Of a stretch of DNA of 64,000 nt, positions 26,901 through 36,200 are shown in pieces. This DNA comes from Acanthaster planci (Eukaryota; Echinodermata; Asteroidea; Valvatida; Acanthasteridae), in NCBI RefSeq assembly GCF_001949145.1, contig NW_019091486.1:1153699-1217698 (forward strand), written 5' to 3'. The number at the start of each line of letters is the position of its first letter. Positions within the stretch are counted from its first letter, which is position 1. The notes below the pieces were generated by a model. The model did no database searches. It had not been told where the DNA came from and saw only the letters and a program-made list of their open reading frames with translations. Both the position numbers and the translations under genes were made by a program.

Positions 26901-28638
26901 CTGACATATGATTTTGTAAGTTCAGAATACATTTTGCAGTTTCCAAGTGTGATGGATTAATGCTCTGCAAAAAGGTATGTTAAGTCGCGTAATGCAAAAA
27001 CACGTAATGGCCCATTCCATCTGCCAAGGGTGAAAATATTTTTCGGCCAATTGCTTGACCAGAAAGCCTCTGTTGCTAAGGAAAACCAAGAGAGTGTCTA
27101 ATTTAAGTTTAATGTTTCTGTTTGTTATATATGTTTAAAGGGCATTGTATCTCAAAAAGCACACGTGATAAAATGAAATTATATGAATATGCAAATGGCA
27201 AATAACTCCAAAACACAAAGTGCCACTGGGATATCATATGGGATACGGGACATGTATATCAAATGAAAGCTTAGGATGTGAGCAATTTGATAGTATATAC
27301 ATGTATGTATATAACCCAAATTCAAAAAAATGTGACATAATACACCTTTTTGCAGAGCCGGTCACAAAATACAAGAAGCGATAGTTTGAAATCTATGCCG
27401 GTGATATTTTCATGTCAAATAACAAAGGTCAGATGTACGGTCACAGGGACACAAAAATGTCACACTTTTGGAGCCCTAATTTCTGGAATTGCCCACAAAT
27501 GTCTGAAACAATGTCTACTTTCTGAGGTTGAATTCCCCCAAAGTATTAGACCTGAACTGTTCTATTCTTGCAAAATTCTTCAATTTTTCAAGTTGTAAAG
27601 AAAAGCAAAATCATTGAGACATTAATCCAGACGCAATCATTTGATGTTCACTGCCCCAGAAGGTAAAAGTACAAATTGATACTATTCTATCATAATGGAG
27701 ATTGGGGTTGCACAAAAACAGTTTTTCAGCGCAGAAGCCCTTGTTTTGACTCAAAAAATGAGGAGTTAAAATGTGCCTAAAGTTTAGACTCCTTTGACCA
27801 TTTTGGAATTAAAAATGAGAACCTACATGTACATGTACATGTAGCAATGGATATCCAAGTGCAGGGCAGCATTAGACATAACTCTTAACATGGTTAAAGA
27901 GATAGATGGTATTTAATGACAGACACAGTGAACGAAAATGCACACATTTCAGAAAAGTTACATCTTTAATTAAACATTATCAAAACTTACAGAACCTTGC
28001 AAATCTTTTCACTCCGTTTTCATAAAACTTATCCTCAGGCCATAAGTTATTGATTACCTGGGTGAATATTGCCAATTGGGAACTTATAGGAATTCAAAAT
28101 TTCCGATATTGCATTAATATGAGTTACCACGATAATATAGGAACCGAGTATATGTTTGGCTTTGAGGCCTGCATAAGAGATACACGTTTGTTGTATTGTG
28201 CAAGTTCTGCAACTAATAATTCCAGTCGCGCCATTAGTGCTACACTATAGGCTAGGGCCTGAAGCCTATCATGTAAAAATAAATGTTGAATTTACCAGCA
28301 GCAAGGCGAACTCTTGCCTCTTCATTGTTAAGCGAATGGAGAGCGTACAAGCGGAGCTGCGTTGCAAATGCCTCGCTCCCCCACTCGTGCAACACCACCA
28401 CCTTCGAGCCCAGCAGAACACCTTGCCTCGTCTCCCATAACGTCTCCGAGTCTTGGCCGTGCAGCAGGCTAGTCAGAGCCGTCTCCAGCCGCTCCAGCCC
28501 CGCGGGGTCGCTCTCGTCCAAGAGCCGCTGAAGCTGGGCTAACCCTCGGTCCCGGTCGAGTTTCTTCTCCCCACAGACCAGCTGAAGCGTGGCTTCCGTG
28601 GACATGTTGGATGATTCAACTGAGTGTCCTTCCTGCAT
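2936..28638 (-). CDS. Conserved HEAT/ARM-repeat protein, 13 coding exons (3' end uncertain)
   Basis: Coding exons in transcript order: 28296-28638, 14207-14385, 13798-13868, 12677-12840, 12381-12499, 10861-10970, 10313-10415, 9661-9747, 8553-8695, 7323-7432, 5285-5454, 3522-3634, 2936-3077. Every junction has AG and GT and the phases agree, giving 618 residues. The protein is soluble and built of paired helices of HEAT type. The clearest repeats are DNHAVREAACACIAELG (about 374-390), DDSWPVRDAACVACGNF (415-431) and PSVRQGAAVALVNVAKAYG (459-477). A non-HEAT insert follows at about 534-567, starting MYSCGSLAPKMG and ending RRPSEPWE. No signal peptide or membrane segment is visible. HEAT proteins usually act as scaffolds, but I cannot name this one or give it a function. 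The start may be 28638 or the in-frame ATG at 28605. The first intron (14386-28295) is very long and repeat-filled, so a missed small exon cannot be excluded, although the phase and the protein read straight across. Confidence 0.85.
4220..4560. mobile_element. Inverted-repeat element with palindromic AACTRTAGTTGGG units
   Basis: The left part (4221-4265) and the right part (4500-4557) are imperfect reverse complements built from the motif CCCAACTRTAGTTGGG, itself nearly a palindrome. No coding capacity is seen in the ~230 bases between them. It lies in the intron between the exons at 5285-5454 and 3522-3634. A small non-autonomous DNA element is the simplest reading; I could not define a target duplication. 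Confidence 0.5.
6135..6499 (+). mobile_element. Foldback element, copy 1 (365 bp)
   Basis: Two arms of about 135 bases face each other. The left arm (from 6135, AATAAGCCATTTGTGAGTT) is the imperfect reverse complement of the right arm (to 6499, ending TGGCTCATT). The centre, about 6270-6362, is unique. A second copy of the same length, in the opposite orientation, lies at 53650-54015, which shows it has moved. Open frames across it are incidental and no protein is encoded. Confidence 0.85.
6527..6848 (+). mobile_element. GTGTTGTA-ended dispersed element, copy 1, expanded by a minisatellite
   Basis: Starts AGTGTTGTATTCCAGTCC and ends near GACGGACTCCAATAC, which are inverted ends shared with copies at 7561-7771, 8915-9479, 54683-54905 and 57297-57936. 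The right half (GAACAATGACAAA, CAGTTCATTTGAATAG) matches copy 2 closely. The left half is swollen by tandem repeats at 6540-6747. It is non-coding. Confidence 0.7.
6540..6747. repeat. Minisatellite with 60-bp higher-order unit
   Basis: Tandem ~10-11-base subunits of the type GTCACAAGTCC / TTCACAAGGCC. The two 60-base blocks 6601-6660 and 6661-6720 differ at only one base, so the last duplication is recent. Long open frames on several frames here (threonine/serine/valine-rich on the plus strand) are produced by the repeat and are not genes. Confidence 0.9.
7561..7771 (+). mobile_element. GTGTTGTA-ended dispersed element, copy 2
   Basis: Starts AGTGTTGTATTTAAGCC and ends GACTCGAGTACAACACC, imperfect inverted ends. 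It shares GGGTGAACAATAACCGAAG and CAGCTCATTTGAATAG-type interior sequence with copy 1. It lies about 130 bases outside the exon 7323-7432. It is non-coding. Confidence 0.7.
9106..9447. mobile_element. TTAA-flanked MITE with CCCCTTGACG ends (piggyBac-like), spans an N gap
   Basis: TTAA at 9102-9105 and 9448-9451 flank inverted ends: CCCCTTGACGACGGGAA on the left, and CCCCTTCGCGCCGGGAC reading in from the right. Exact TTAA duplication is the hallmark of the piggyBac superfamily. There is no transposase frame, so it is non-autonomous. A run of Ns (9317-9335) interrupts the interior. Confidence 0.8.
9317..9335. other. Assembly gap (19 N)
   Basis: A run of N characters inside the TTAA-flanked element. 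The true length is unknown. Confidence 1.
10057..10167. repeat. Two-copy tandem duplication, period 55
   Basis: 10057-10111 and 10112-10166 are near-identical, each beginning TGGTCTAG and containing TTCATCAAAGTCTTTAAA. They differ at a few bases. It lies in the intron between the exons at 10313-10415 and 9661-9747. Confidence 0.9.
18490..18545. repeat. ACATGTAC palindrome cluster
   Basis: Overlapping copies of the self-complementary words ACATGTAC and TACATGTA in tandem, with GTACGGTAC. A similar short cluster lies at 18330-18362. The structure can fold on itself. Confidence 0.85.
18787..19056 (-). pseudogene. Transposase-like helix-turn-helix fragment
   Basis: The frame reads MQLTTEQHVFVVTKWLRTES, then a helix-turn-helix pattern (LQQVADAFGQRFP), then TIWKNIQKYQREGTDLN and HSGRQRT, about 75 residues. 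This order (LT-EQ start, WxxT, QxAxxF, IxxxIxKYxxxGT, SGRxRT) matches the N-terminal DNA-binding domain of mariner/Tc1-like elements in invertebrates, the type annotated as DUF4817. The frame stops at 18787 and no DDE catalytic domain follows, so it is a truncated relic. The 39 residues upstream of the MQLTTEQ methionine look unrelated. The call rests on motif memory, not a search. Confidence 0.6.
19400..19740. repeat. Densest ACATGTA/GTACCGGTAC cluster of the window
   Basis: TACATGTAC, GTACCGGTAC and CATGTACA recur every few bases for about 340 bases. Open frames on both strands across it (rich in Met, Tyr, Thr, Cys and His) result from the repeat and are not genes. Confidence 0.85.
25196..25512. 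mobile_element. MITE with GGCGGTCTCAGCTGTCTCC inverted ends (317 bp)
   Basis: The left end GGCGGTCTCAGCTGTCTCC continues GGTCTCAGTGGTCCCCC. The right end, read inward on the minus strand, gives GGCGGTCTCAGCTGTCTCC then CTGTCTCAGCGGTCCCCC, so about 37 bases pair with two or three mismatches. The interior has no long frame. ACATGTAC words abut it on both sides, so a target duplication cannot be read with confidence. Confidence 0.8.
25537..25652. repeat. Two-copy tandem repeat, period 58
   Basis: 25537-25594 and 25595-25652 both begin GATTCCTGATAC and contain CCAAATCCAA-type sequence. They are diverged, so older than the pair at 10057. Confidence 0.75.
26851..27494. mobile_element. MITE with GGGYAATTCCAGAAATTAGG inverted ends (644 bp)
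   Basis: The left end GGGTAATTCCAGAAATTAGG matches the right end read on the minus strand, GGGCAATTCCAGAAATTAGG. Inner blocks also pair: CTGTCACATCTGACAT against CTGTGACCGTACATCTGACC, and GCTCTGCAAAAAGGT on both arms. No open frame of note. It is a long foldback-type DNA element in the first intron of the HEAT-repeat gene. Confidence 0.8.
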
Positions 28639-29759
28639 GGACGTATCTTTACAGAGTAACAGAATGAAAGAGTTTTCACAGAAATTAGTGTGATGGTGTC
28701 ACACTCACTGCTACGTATCCCATGTGCGTGACGTGAAGTGCTCAAACAAGACACGATCACGCACACTTACGTTACAAGCAATGATGATGCATTGGGCCTG
28801 ACTACAGCTTTGAGGGCGCTCTTGCGAAACTTGCCTGTACTGTACTCGTACTCCGTACTATGTCCTGTCCACGTAAAAATGCACTACAAACATGCGCCCG
28901 GCCGCCCATAGAAACAGTGCAAAATCGGACCGAAAGAGCGCCGCCTGTTGACTCTGGTGAGGAGGCTGGCCTCTGTTTTTTCACTGGAAATTCAAGATTA
29001 TTGCCGGGAGATCACTTTTCGTTTCAATTTGATGGGGGTTAGCCACGAAAATATTTTTGTATTCGCCTTTCCCCAAAGATACCCCCAAATAGTATTAAAA
29101 CTGTGCGATCAACTCTGAATGTAGCCACCAACCTCTATCCAAAATAGGCCCGCAATTTTGGGCTTTTTGTGAAAGAAACACCCCGAACTGGAAACTATCA
29201 GTCCCAAATTCGGTATTTATTGAAATATTTCTATGATCCCTCCTGATTATGGCCTGTCTTATTGTAAAAATCCAGTGGGATTACAAAATATTAATGAGCT
29301 CGCGCGCAGAAATACAACCATTTGGTGGAATGCGTTTAACCCTGATTTCGCGAAAAGTATGGGCACACTTTTGATCTCCACTATAAAAATAGATGTACAA
29401 GTAATGCGCGGCCGAACAATGGCGGCGCGCTGCGCTTCAGGGGGGTAAATGATAACGCGCACTGCGTGTACAGTGTGCAAGCACCCTATCGGTCATTACG
29501 GTATGTTTTATCTTACAAATAAAGCGCTCTTGGGGAATGAAATAGACTATTTTCCCAACTTTTTATATATATCTGTTTCCTCTGTCATTTTTAATCAAGA
29601 TAAATATTGAATAACTCTATCCGTAAACCGAAAATACATACTCACGAGAGAAATGAATCAAATTTATTTACATGCTGGATAGGTTTAATTCATATTCTTT
29701 CGGATATAATCAAGAAGACCAGTTTACTTGGACAAATGACCCGCATAGAATTATTCGAT

Positions 29760-29835
29760 TTGAAGCTAATTATTTAATTTAATATTTAATAATTTAATTA
29801 ATTAATTATTTAATAATTTAATTATTCAATTGTTG
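29760..29835. repeat. AT-only repeat block of TTTAATTA-type words
   Basis: A run made almost solely of A and T, with alternating ATTTAATA, TTAATTAA and ATTATTTAA words that are palindromic. No coding potential. Confidence 0.8.
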
Positions 29836-31460
29836 AAGCAATATTTCTTTTAAAATTCTTAGAAGAAATGAATAATTAATTCTGTTTCATTTAATGGTCG
29901 GTACATGGATCCCCCAGCGCCAGACGGCACTAAAAATTTATTTTGAAATACAAATTTATGAATATCCCGTAAATTTCATTTTATCCGGGCATGGCATGGC
30001 ATGCAGGAACGTAACGTTCGTAATCAATAATCAGGTTGGCCGGTTGGCGAAGTACAAGCCGAAAAGGAAAAGCCTCACTAAATGCACAGCAATTTTCTGG
30101 TACTATTTAAGCCGCTTTTAAAAAGAGTGAGAAATCGATTTCTTTTTTTACCATCTAAACTCGTCAATCTATTTCTTTTAAGGAATTGACCATGAATTGC
30201 AACCGTTAGATCCCAATTGCCGTTTGATATGTTCTGCATTGGAACCTTCTATTCTACTGCTTTTCTTGTAGTCCAAAACGTCAGTGTTTGGATACGCCCA
30301 TGACCACTGTAAGAAAGAAGCTCAGTGAAGACTTGCTTCAGATAAGCCGTGGGATTTTTCTCTTGAAGAAAGTATATACCAGCACCATGTGGATTTACAT
30401 GTATTCTGCTTATTATTAACAAGTCGAAGGCAATTTAACTTGAACCACAGATGTTTTCCGAGCAAGGCTTATCAGAGCATGTTTTTACATTACTTGAAAG
30501 ACATCGCGATGAAAAGTCCATTTTTGTCACCGTGACTGGAATAAATGCGGAACAGACGCGAGGTGCTCTCTTCCAGTAAGCACATATATACATGTAGGTG
30601 CTATGCAGCTGTACACTGTATAAAAAATTTAAACCTAACTAAATGAATCATGAATAAAATGAGATTTGACGACGTCTATCACAAGTTACATCTTTGTATG
30701 ACTGGTGCAAGGATACATTCCAAGCAACTGTTGACAAAAATCGAAACACCAGACTCTGTGGAGCTAAATGCCGCTTTGTTTAGAGGGGGAAACCACTAAT
30801 ATTTGAATTAGCGTGCGATAAAGAAAGTCAAACTAAATAAAGTGTCATACTTCGTGCTGCAAAGATTATGTACAGTCCATCTTAGATAAACCAAGTCTTT
30901 CTTGGCCTGTAATTTACAAATGGACGTCCATCATTATACCACAAACAATACTTTACAAGGTTTGAAAAATACTGTACAGCAATTAATGCAAAATGCAATG
31001 CAAAGATAGAAAACTGGTGATGAGTAAACAAAATGAAAGTTTTCCAAACCAGTGGTTATTGGTCGGCACTCCGCAGACCGACACCTGACTTATAAACAAG
31101 CAGTGACACAGTTATCTTGACAATGTTTGAATAAAGGATCAATATTGAGTACAAGTCATTTTGGAAACTTTAAAGGTATTTTTTAAAGTGAGAGAAATAT
31201 TGAAACACGGGGTATCTCGAATTTCAACGATGGAACCGCAATTAAAACGCCTGCACAGTTTATGTCACAAGATTGGATGAACGATTCTCACCCTTCCAAT
31301 TCACCTCTTTTGGAGAAACGTCACAAAATTGTTATATTTACAGTATGGGTGCGAAAACGCTATTTAAAATTGGCAAGAAAATTACTCCAGTGAGGGTAAG
31401 GTTAGTTCAGCACAGAAAGTTTGATTTGTGGATGATTCTAAGATAAAAATATTTGGGAAT

Positions 31461-31517
31461 TATTTTACTTACATGTTCAAAAGACACATCCGTGTCTTTT
31501 AAGACCTAAGTAAAATA
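31461..31517. repeat. 57-base palindrome ending at an assembly gap
   Basis: The outer arms TATTTTACTTA (31461-31471) and TAAGTAAAATA (31507-31517) and the inner arms AAAAGACAC (31479-31487) and GTGTCTTTT (31492-31500) are exact reverse complements around an ATCC loop. The N run starts at the next base. Confidence 0.9.
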
Positions 31518-31538
31518 NNNNNNNNNNNNNNNNNNNNN
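31518..31538. other. Assembly gap (21 N)
   Basis: The N run lies between the palindrome ending at 31517 and a 16-base hairpin (GGTTCT, TTTC, AGAACC) at 31545-31560. Confidence 1.
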
Positions 31539-33227
31539 TCATCAGGTTCTTTTCAGAACCACAAATATTCACAAAAGAGATACGTCCGTGGTGCTGCAGC
31601 AAACCTACTTTCTGTTATACCTCTTCACCATGCAAACCTTCAAGACTTATCTAAGACCTAAGTAAGTTTCACTTGTATAGAAAAATGGTGCACAACCGTG
31701 CTTCTACGAAGTAGCATTTTATTGATATTGTATAACTTCGGGGTGCTGTTAACAAGATGCTGAAAGACAGAGTATTCCCTTGGGCTTAAAATAAACAAAG
31801 TGACAATGTTGTATGTCTAAAATGATATGGAGAAACAGAGGTTCAAGCGTCAAGTTGAAAAGAGGAAACATTGGATACAAGATGGAACCAATGGCTGTAC
31901 ATAAGGCCATGGATATCGTGGATTTTAAAAGGGAAATATCAACAAAGGTGCAAGAAAACAGTGTATCCAAACAAAAACAAATAGCTTTAGCTAACTGTGA
32001 ATAAAGCTTTGGATCTAAAATTCTACTATAGGCAACTGGCGTATTAAGCGGGAAAGCTGGGCAAGGGTGAGCATTCTTCCACGGGATGAAAAAAGCCGGA
32101 CATGCATTTCTGGGGGAAATATTCATCCCCAAAACACACACCCACACCAGATCTGGTTAGGCCATGCTCTTGGCGCACTGAAATTATCTGATAGCTGATG
32201 CGGGAAAAATCTCTCAAGCCCTTCCATTTTTCTCTGCTCTGCTCTGTTAGATGGAGGACATTTCAGACGAAGCAGAATGCCGACGCTCGTCGGTTTCTTC
32301 GTTGGTTTCTTCGCTGCATTGCTCCTACGTTGAGATGAAAGAAAATGGCGACAACAGATACGCTATAACATAGGCCCTAACACGGTCCCGTGCATGTATT
32401 TCGGACCAAATATAAACTGATTACGTGCCCAAACGAGTTGGGGAGCGTGTAACGTTGTCCTAACTTGGCAGAGCCAAGCGGAATTAGACGCGCACAAAAA
32501 TCCAACATGCCAAAGTATTGCTGGCAGAATTATTAGACGGCAGATGGTTTTTATGTTATATGAAATCAACGTCATTCGTAGGTTCCGTGAAAGATTGATT
32601 ACTGGAATAGCTCACGGTTGCTTAACTGCTTATTTTCATCATGATCTATAAAGCATTACTTTTGACACAAAGATTCTTTTAAACAGGCAAAATTTGTATG
32701 GCAACGTCGAAGTGGGGTGGAGATTAATTAAATGATGGTTATTGGGGAGCAGTGGTATAAGTTTGAGCTGAGAACTGGGGGCGTGTGAGAGCATGACTCA
32801 CATGGCCGTTTAAAAAGGGTGTGTGTGGGGGGGTGCTGACACCATTATGATTTTGGGGGCAATGTTCGTGACACAGATGTAGACGTGTAATATGTGTCAT
32901 ACTCCTGCAGAACCTTGCCTCAAAATGGTAATATGATTTGTTCTCCATTTTGGAGTGCTATTAAATAGTACCCATACATTTTGGTCGGATAGTCCAATAA
33001 AGTCTTCACAATCCGCCTTCACATGTTTCTCACCACAAAAAAGTGTTTGGGAAGTGATTTAATATCCCCCGGGCGAAGGATGGGGATTGTACACCCCCTT
33101 CCCCCATCTCCCGCGATCTACGCCCGTGTTGGGAGGTATGTCGTAGCAGAACAGAAGAAAAGACCAACATTTGATTGGAGTTTGGACTTTCGATCCCGAA
33201 ATGCCTTTTTCGAAATAAGGGATGGGG

Positions 33228-36200
33228 TTATACGGAGAGAGGGACTGACACGCCACTACTGACCCCTTCTTTTCTCTTCCTCCACAATGAAATCATGACG
33301 ATCAGAAAGAAAATTAGAGAGCAGGACTTCAGTCCGATCATCAAGCCGACGAAGCGCCGCCTATACACGGGCAAGTCGTAGTGCCAGCACACGGAGCTTC
33401 CAGTGTCTTTGTACTCCACGGCGCCCTCACCGGACGAGTAAAGGAGACAAGCAGATTTAATGACAACCCCGAAGAAGACCGGTGCTGGGAAAAATCCTGC
33501 ACGGGGAAGACGAAAGCCAGCACTGCGAAACCCGGAGTCTTGAAATATTAAATTAAACATTATGCTATGCCATGCCATGGCATGCCACGATATGCTATGC
33601 TATGCTATGCTATGTTACAGGGTCAGAGCCTGTCAGATTCGTGACTGTTAAATGCGAGGAATTTTCATTTATTATAAGTATGATAAATATTTATTATTCA
33701 GTGGGTTTTTTTTCAATATTTGCGCAAGATTTTTAAATCACTTTTTTGTTTTGTTCTCACACCAGCCACAGTTTTGCCAACCACAGTAGGCAAAATTACG
33801 CTTGTGACGCAGCAAAAGGAAACTAAGCCTACACAGAGGGTTTTTTAATGGCTTCAACCGCTTTTTCTATTTGTTTACGGCAGTAATGATACCTTTGATA
33901 CTGAATTCCACACTGAAACCGATTCCCTTTTGTACAGCGGTCATTATGCTTGCCTCTAACTCACAGGATTCCCTTCATCAAGTCACTCTTCTTAAAAATA
34001 GTCTTTCAACTTTTTATGAGATTATAATTGGGTTTTTTTTTTTAAACATCGTCTCTTCGACATTTTTTATCCCATGGTTCACGTTAGAATTCACCTTAAT
34101 TATATTTTAACTGCAATTTAGTTATTTTTTCTACCGTATCTCGTCATTAAAAATACTCAGTGGATATATGGCTAACGTCTCCGAGATGCTGTGAGTTATC
34201 ACATTCACCTTACAAAAGGTCCACGTATTAACTTTTATTTATTTAATTTCTTTGTTGAAATGGCTAAACCATTTCTGTATTGCACATGATACGAATGACT
34301 GCATTGATATTCACAAAAGACTAGCCAACAAAACGATTCCGTGTTGTGCTTATTACGTTCGCTTTACACGCGAAAGGTGCCCGGTTCAAACATGCTCAGA
34401 ATCACGCATTTTTACCATCGTTCAACAATTTTTGTTGCGTACGTTCCAATTTTTACAACGATAACCAGAAAAGCTGAACCGACAACCGATTCCGTAGTGT
34501 AGCGGTTATCACGTTCGCCTCACACGCGAAAGGTCCCCGGTTCGAACCCGGGCGGAATCACTTTCTTTTTTTTAAATTTCAGTACGTTTAGATTATCTTT
34601 TGAACGTTATCTGTACAATTCATTTCAAAGATTCAACCTAAATGAAATGAAATGACCAGCTGATTCTTCGGGTGGTGGCTCATCGCTGGTAACGCGCGAA
34701 AGATCGCCTTTTCAGGCCGCGTGGAATGAGCTTATCTTTTATTGAGTTTAGTTGTTTGTTTAGGTGTTTCTAGGATTTTGCAATATAGATTAACTATTTC
34801 TGCACAACGGATATAATGGGCTAATACATCCACAAAAGACCAACCTTCAACTGATTTCGTAGTGTAGTGGTTATACACGCGGAAGGTCCCCGGCTCGACC
34901 CCAGGGGAATCACTTTTGTTAAAAGTAATTCCGTTTCATTATGCGCTAAACAGCTGTTAATAAATTTCGTAGTGTAGTGGTTACAACGTTTGCTTAAAAA
35001 GTGAACACGTACGGAATCCATTTCCGGGGACGATCGTCAACCATTTCTGTTGTTTTATCCCTGAAAGACTAACAACCAACTGATTACGTATTATACCGTG
35101 GTAATCACGACCGTCACCGATCCAGGTTCGAACGAGGAAGGAACTAGTTTTTCTTAATAGTCTGCCTTTTTTCTGTTCATTTCGATCAGTCTTTGCCCAC
35201 TCGGATTTCTTGCTACATATCAAATTAAAATCACAAAAAAACCCAAAAACCCCGAAAAAATAAAGCAAACCACAATCACAAGACCGTCAACTATCAACTG
35301 TTATGAGACTTTAAAATCAACTCCGAACAACTAATGCGTTGGAAACTAAAAGCGACCCATGCAATAATGAAACTTTATTTCTAGCCTTACCAATAACTTT
35401 AATCACGCAAGTCAGCATTCCAATGGCGAAAGATCTGTCTTTCTTCTCCACGCATCTGCATTGCGACAAGAAAAACCCAATGTCATTGCCTGTAGGTTTT
35501 TGTTTGGGGCAATGGGTTCGTCGACTCCATGCACAGGGACGGATGAGAACATAAAAAAAACAAGAGGAAACGCAATATGTCGAAATGGCCAAATGAGAGT
35601 ATACAGTGGTGTAAGGGAAGGGACAGCTCTGATTGATAATGTGAATAACTGTAACAGAAATATAAGACCCTCTTGGAGGAAGGAATAAAAATGAGGGTGA
35701 GACTAAGATGAGAACCGTAAAAAATTGTATCAGCACAGAAAACTGACCATTTCGGTGTACTTCAGCAGTGTGTGTTTGGATTTTTTTTGTTTTGCTTTGG
35801 CCTCCCTCTTTTTAAAGCTCTTGGCTAAACTGCTACGTTTTATGACAAGTAAGCGACTTCTCTGCATAGTTAAGAGGATGATAACAGTCATATGGAAAAC
35901 CTTTGTACATTGTCTGATCAATGGATTCGAACCTGAGACTGATGATCGTCGAGGAGCACCGGCCCATGAACATATAAAACAGAGATATGGACTTTTTTAT
36001 TACGCTACTGGCGTCTGATGACCGGCCGGGAATGGTAAAGTCGGTGACAAACTACCTAACCGAAACCCAACCCAAGCCGACCCAACCCAAGCCGAAACCC
36101 AACCCAAGCCGACCCAACCCGACCAAATCGAACACAATCAGCAGGATCGAACCTAAGATTGATGATCATTGAGGGGTTCTGTCCCATGAACATGAAGAAC

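Larger units (their letters stand above)
14386..28295 (-). other. 13.9-kb first intron of the HEAT-repeat gene; repeat-rich, no exon recognised
   Basis: It is bounded by a GTAAA donor at the high-coordinate end and a TTTTTCAG acceptor at 14386-14387. Inside are a transposase-like fragment (18787-19056), very dense ACATGTAC clusters (18330-18545, 19400-19740, 21660-21720, 22020-22080), a GGCGGTCTC inverted-repeat element (25196-25512), a 58-base tandem pair and a GGGYAATTCC inverted-repeat element (26851-27494). Several open frames of 60-140 codons occur, such as 24563-24988, but they carry homopolymer runs and no recognisable family. Confidence 0.6.
28639..33227. other. Intergenic region between the HEAT-repeat and SLCO genes
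   Basis: No convincing coding exon on either strand. It probably contains the HEAT-repeat gene promoter just above 28638 (no clear TATA box seen) and the SLCO 3' UTR just below 33228; a variant ATTAAA poly(A) signal on the minus strand is at 33058-33063, about 165 bases after the stop codon. It also holds an AT-rich block (29760-29835), a palindrome (31461-31517) and an N gap. Confidence 0.55.

Noticed and set aside
35317-35736. 139-codon minus-strand frame read as one gene
   Set aside because: Only 35391-35455 is coding (SLCO exon 7). The rest is intron that happens to be open.
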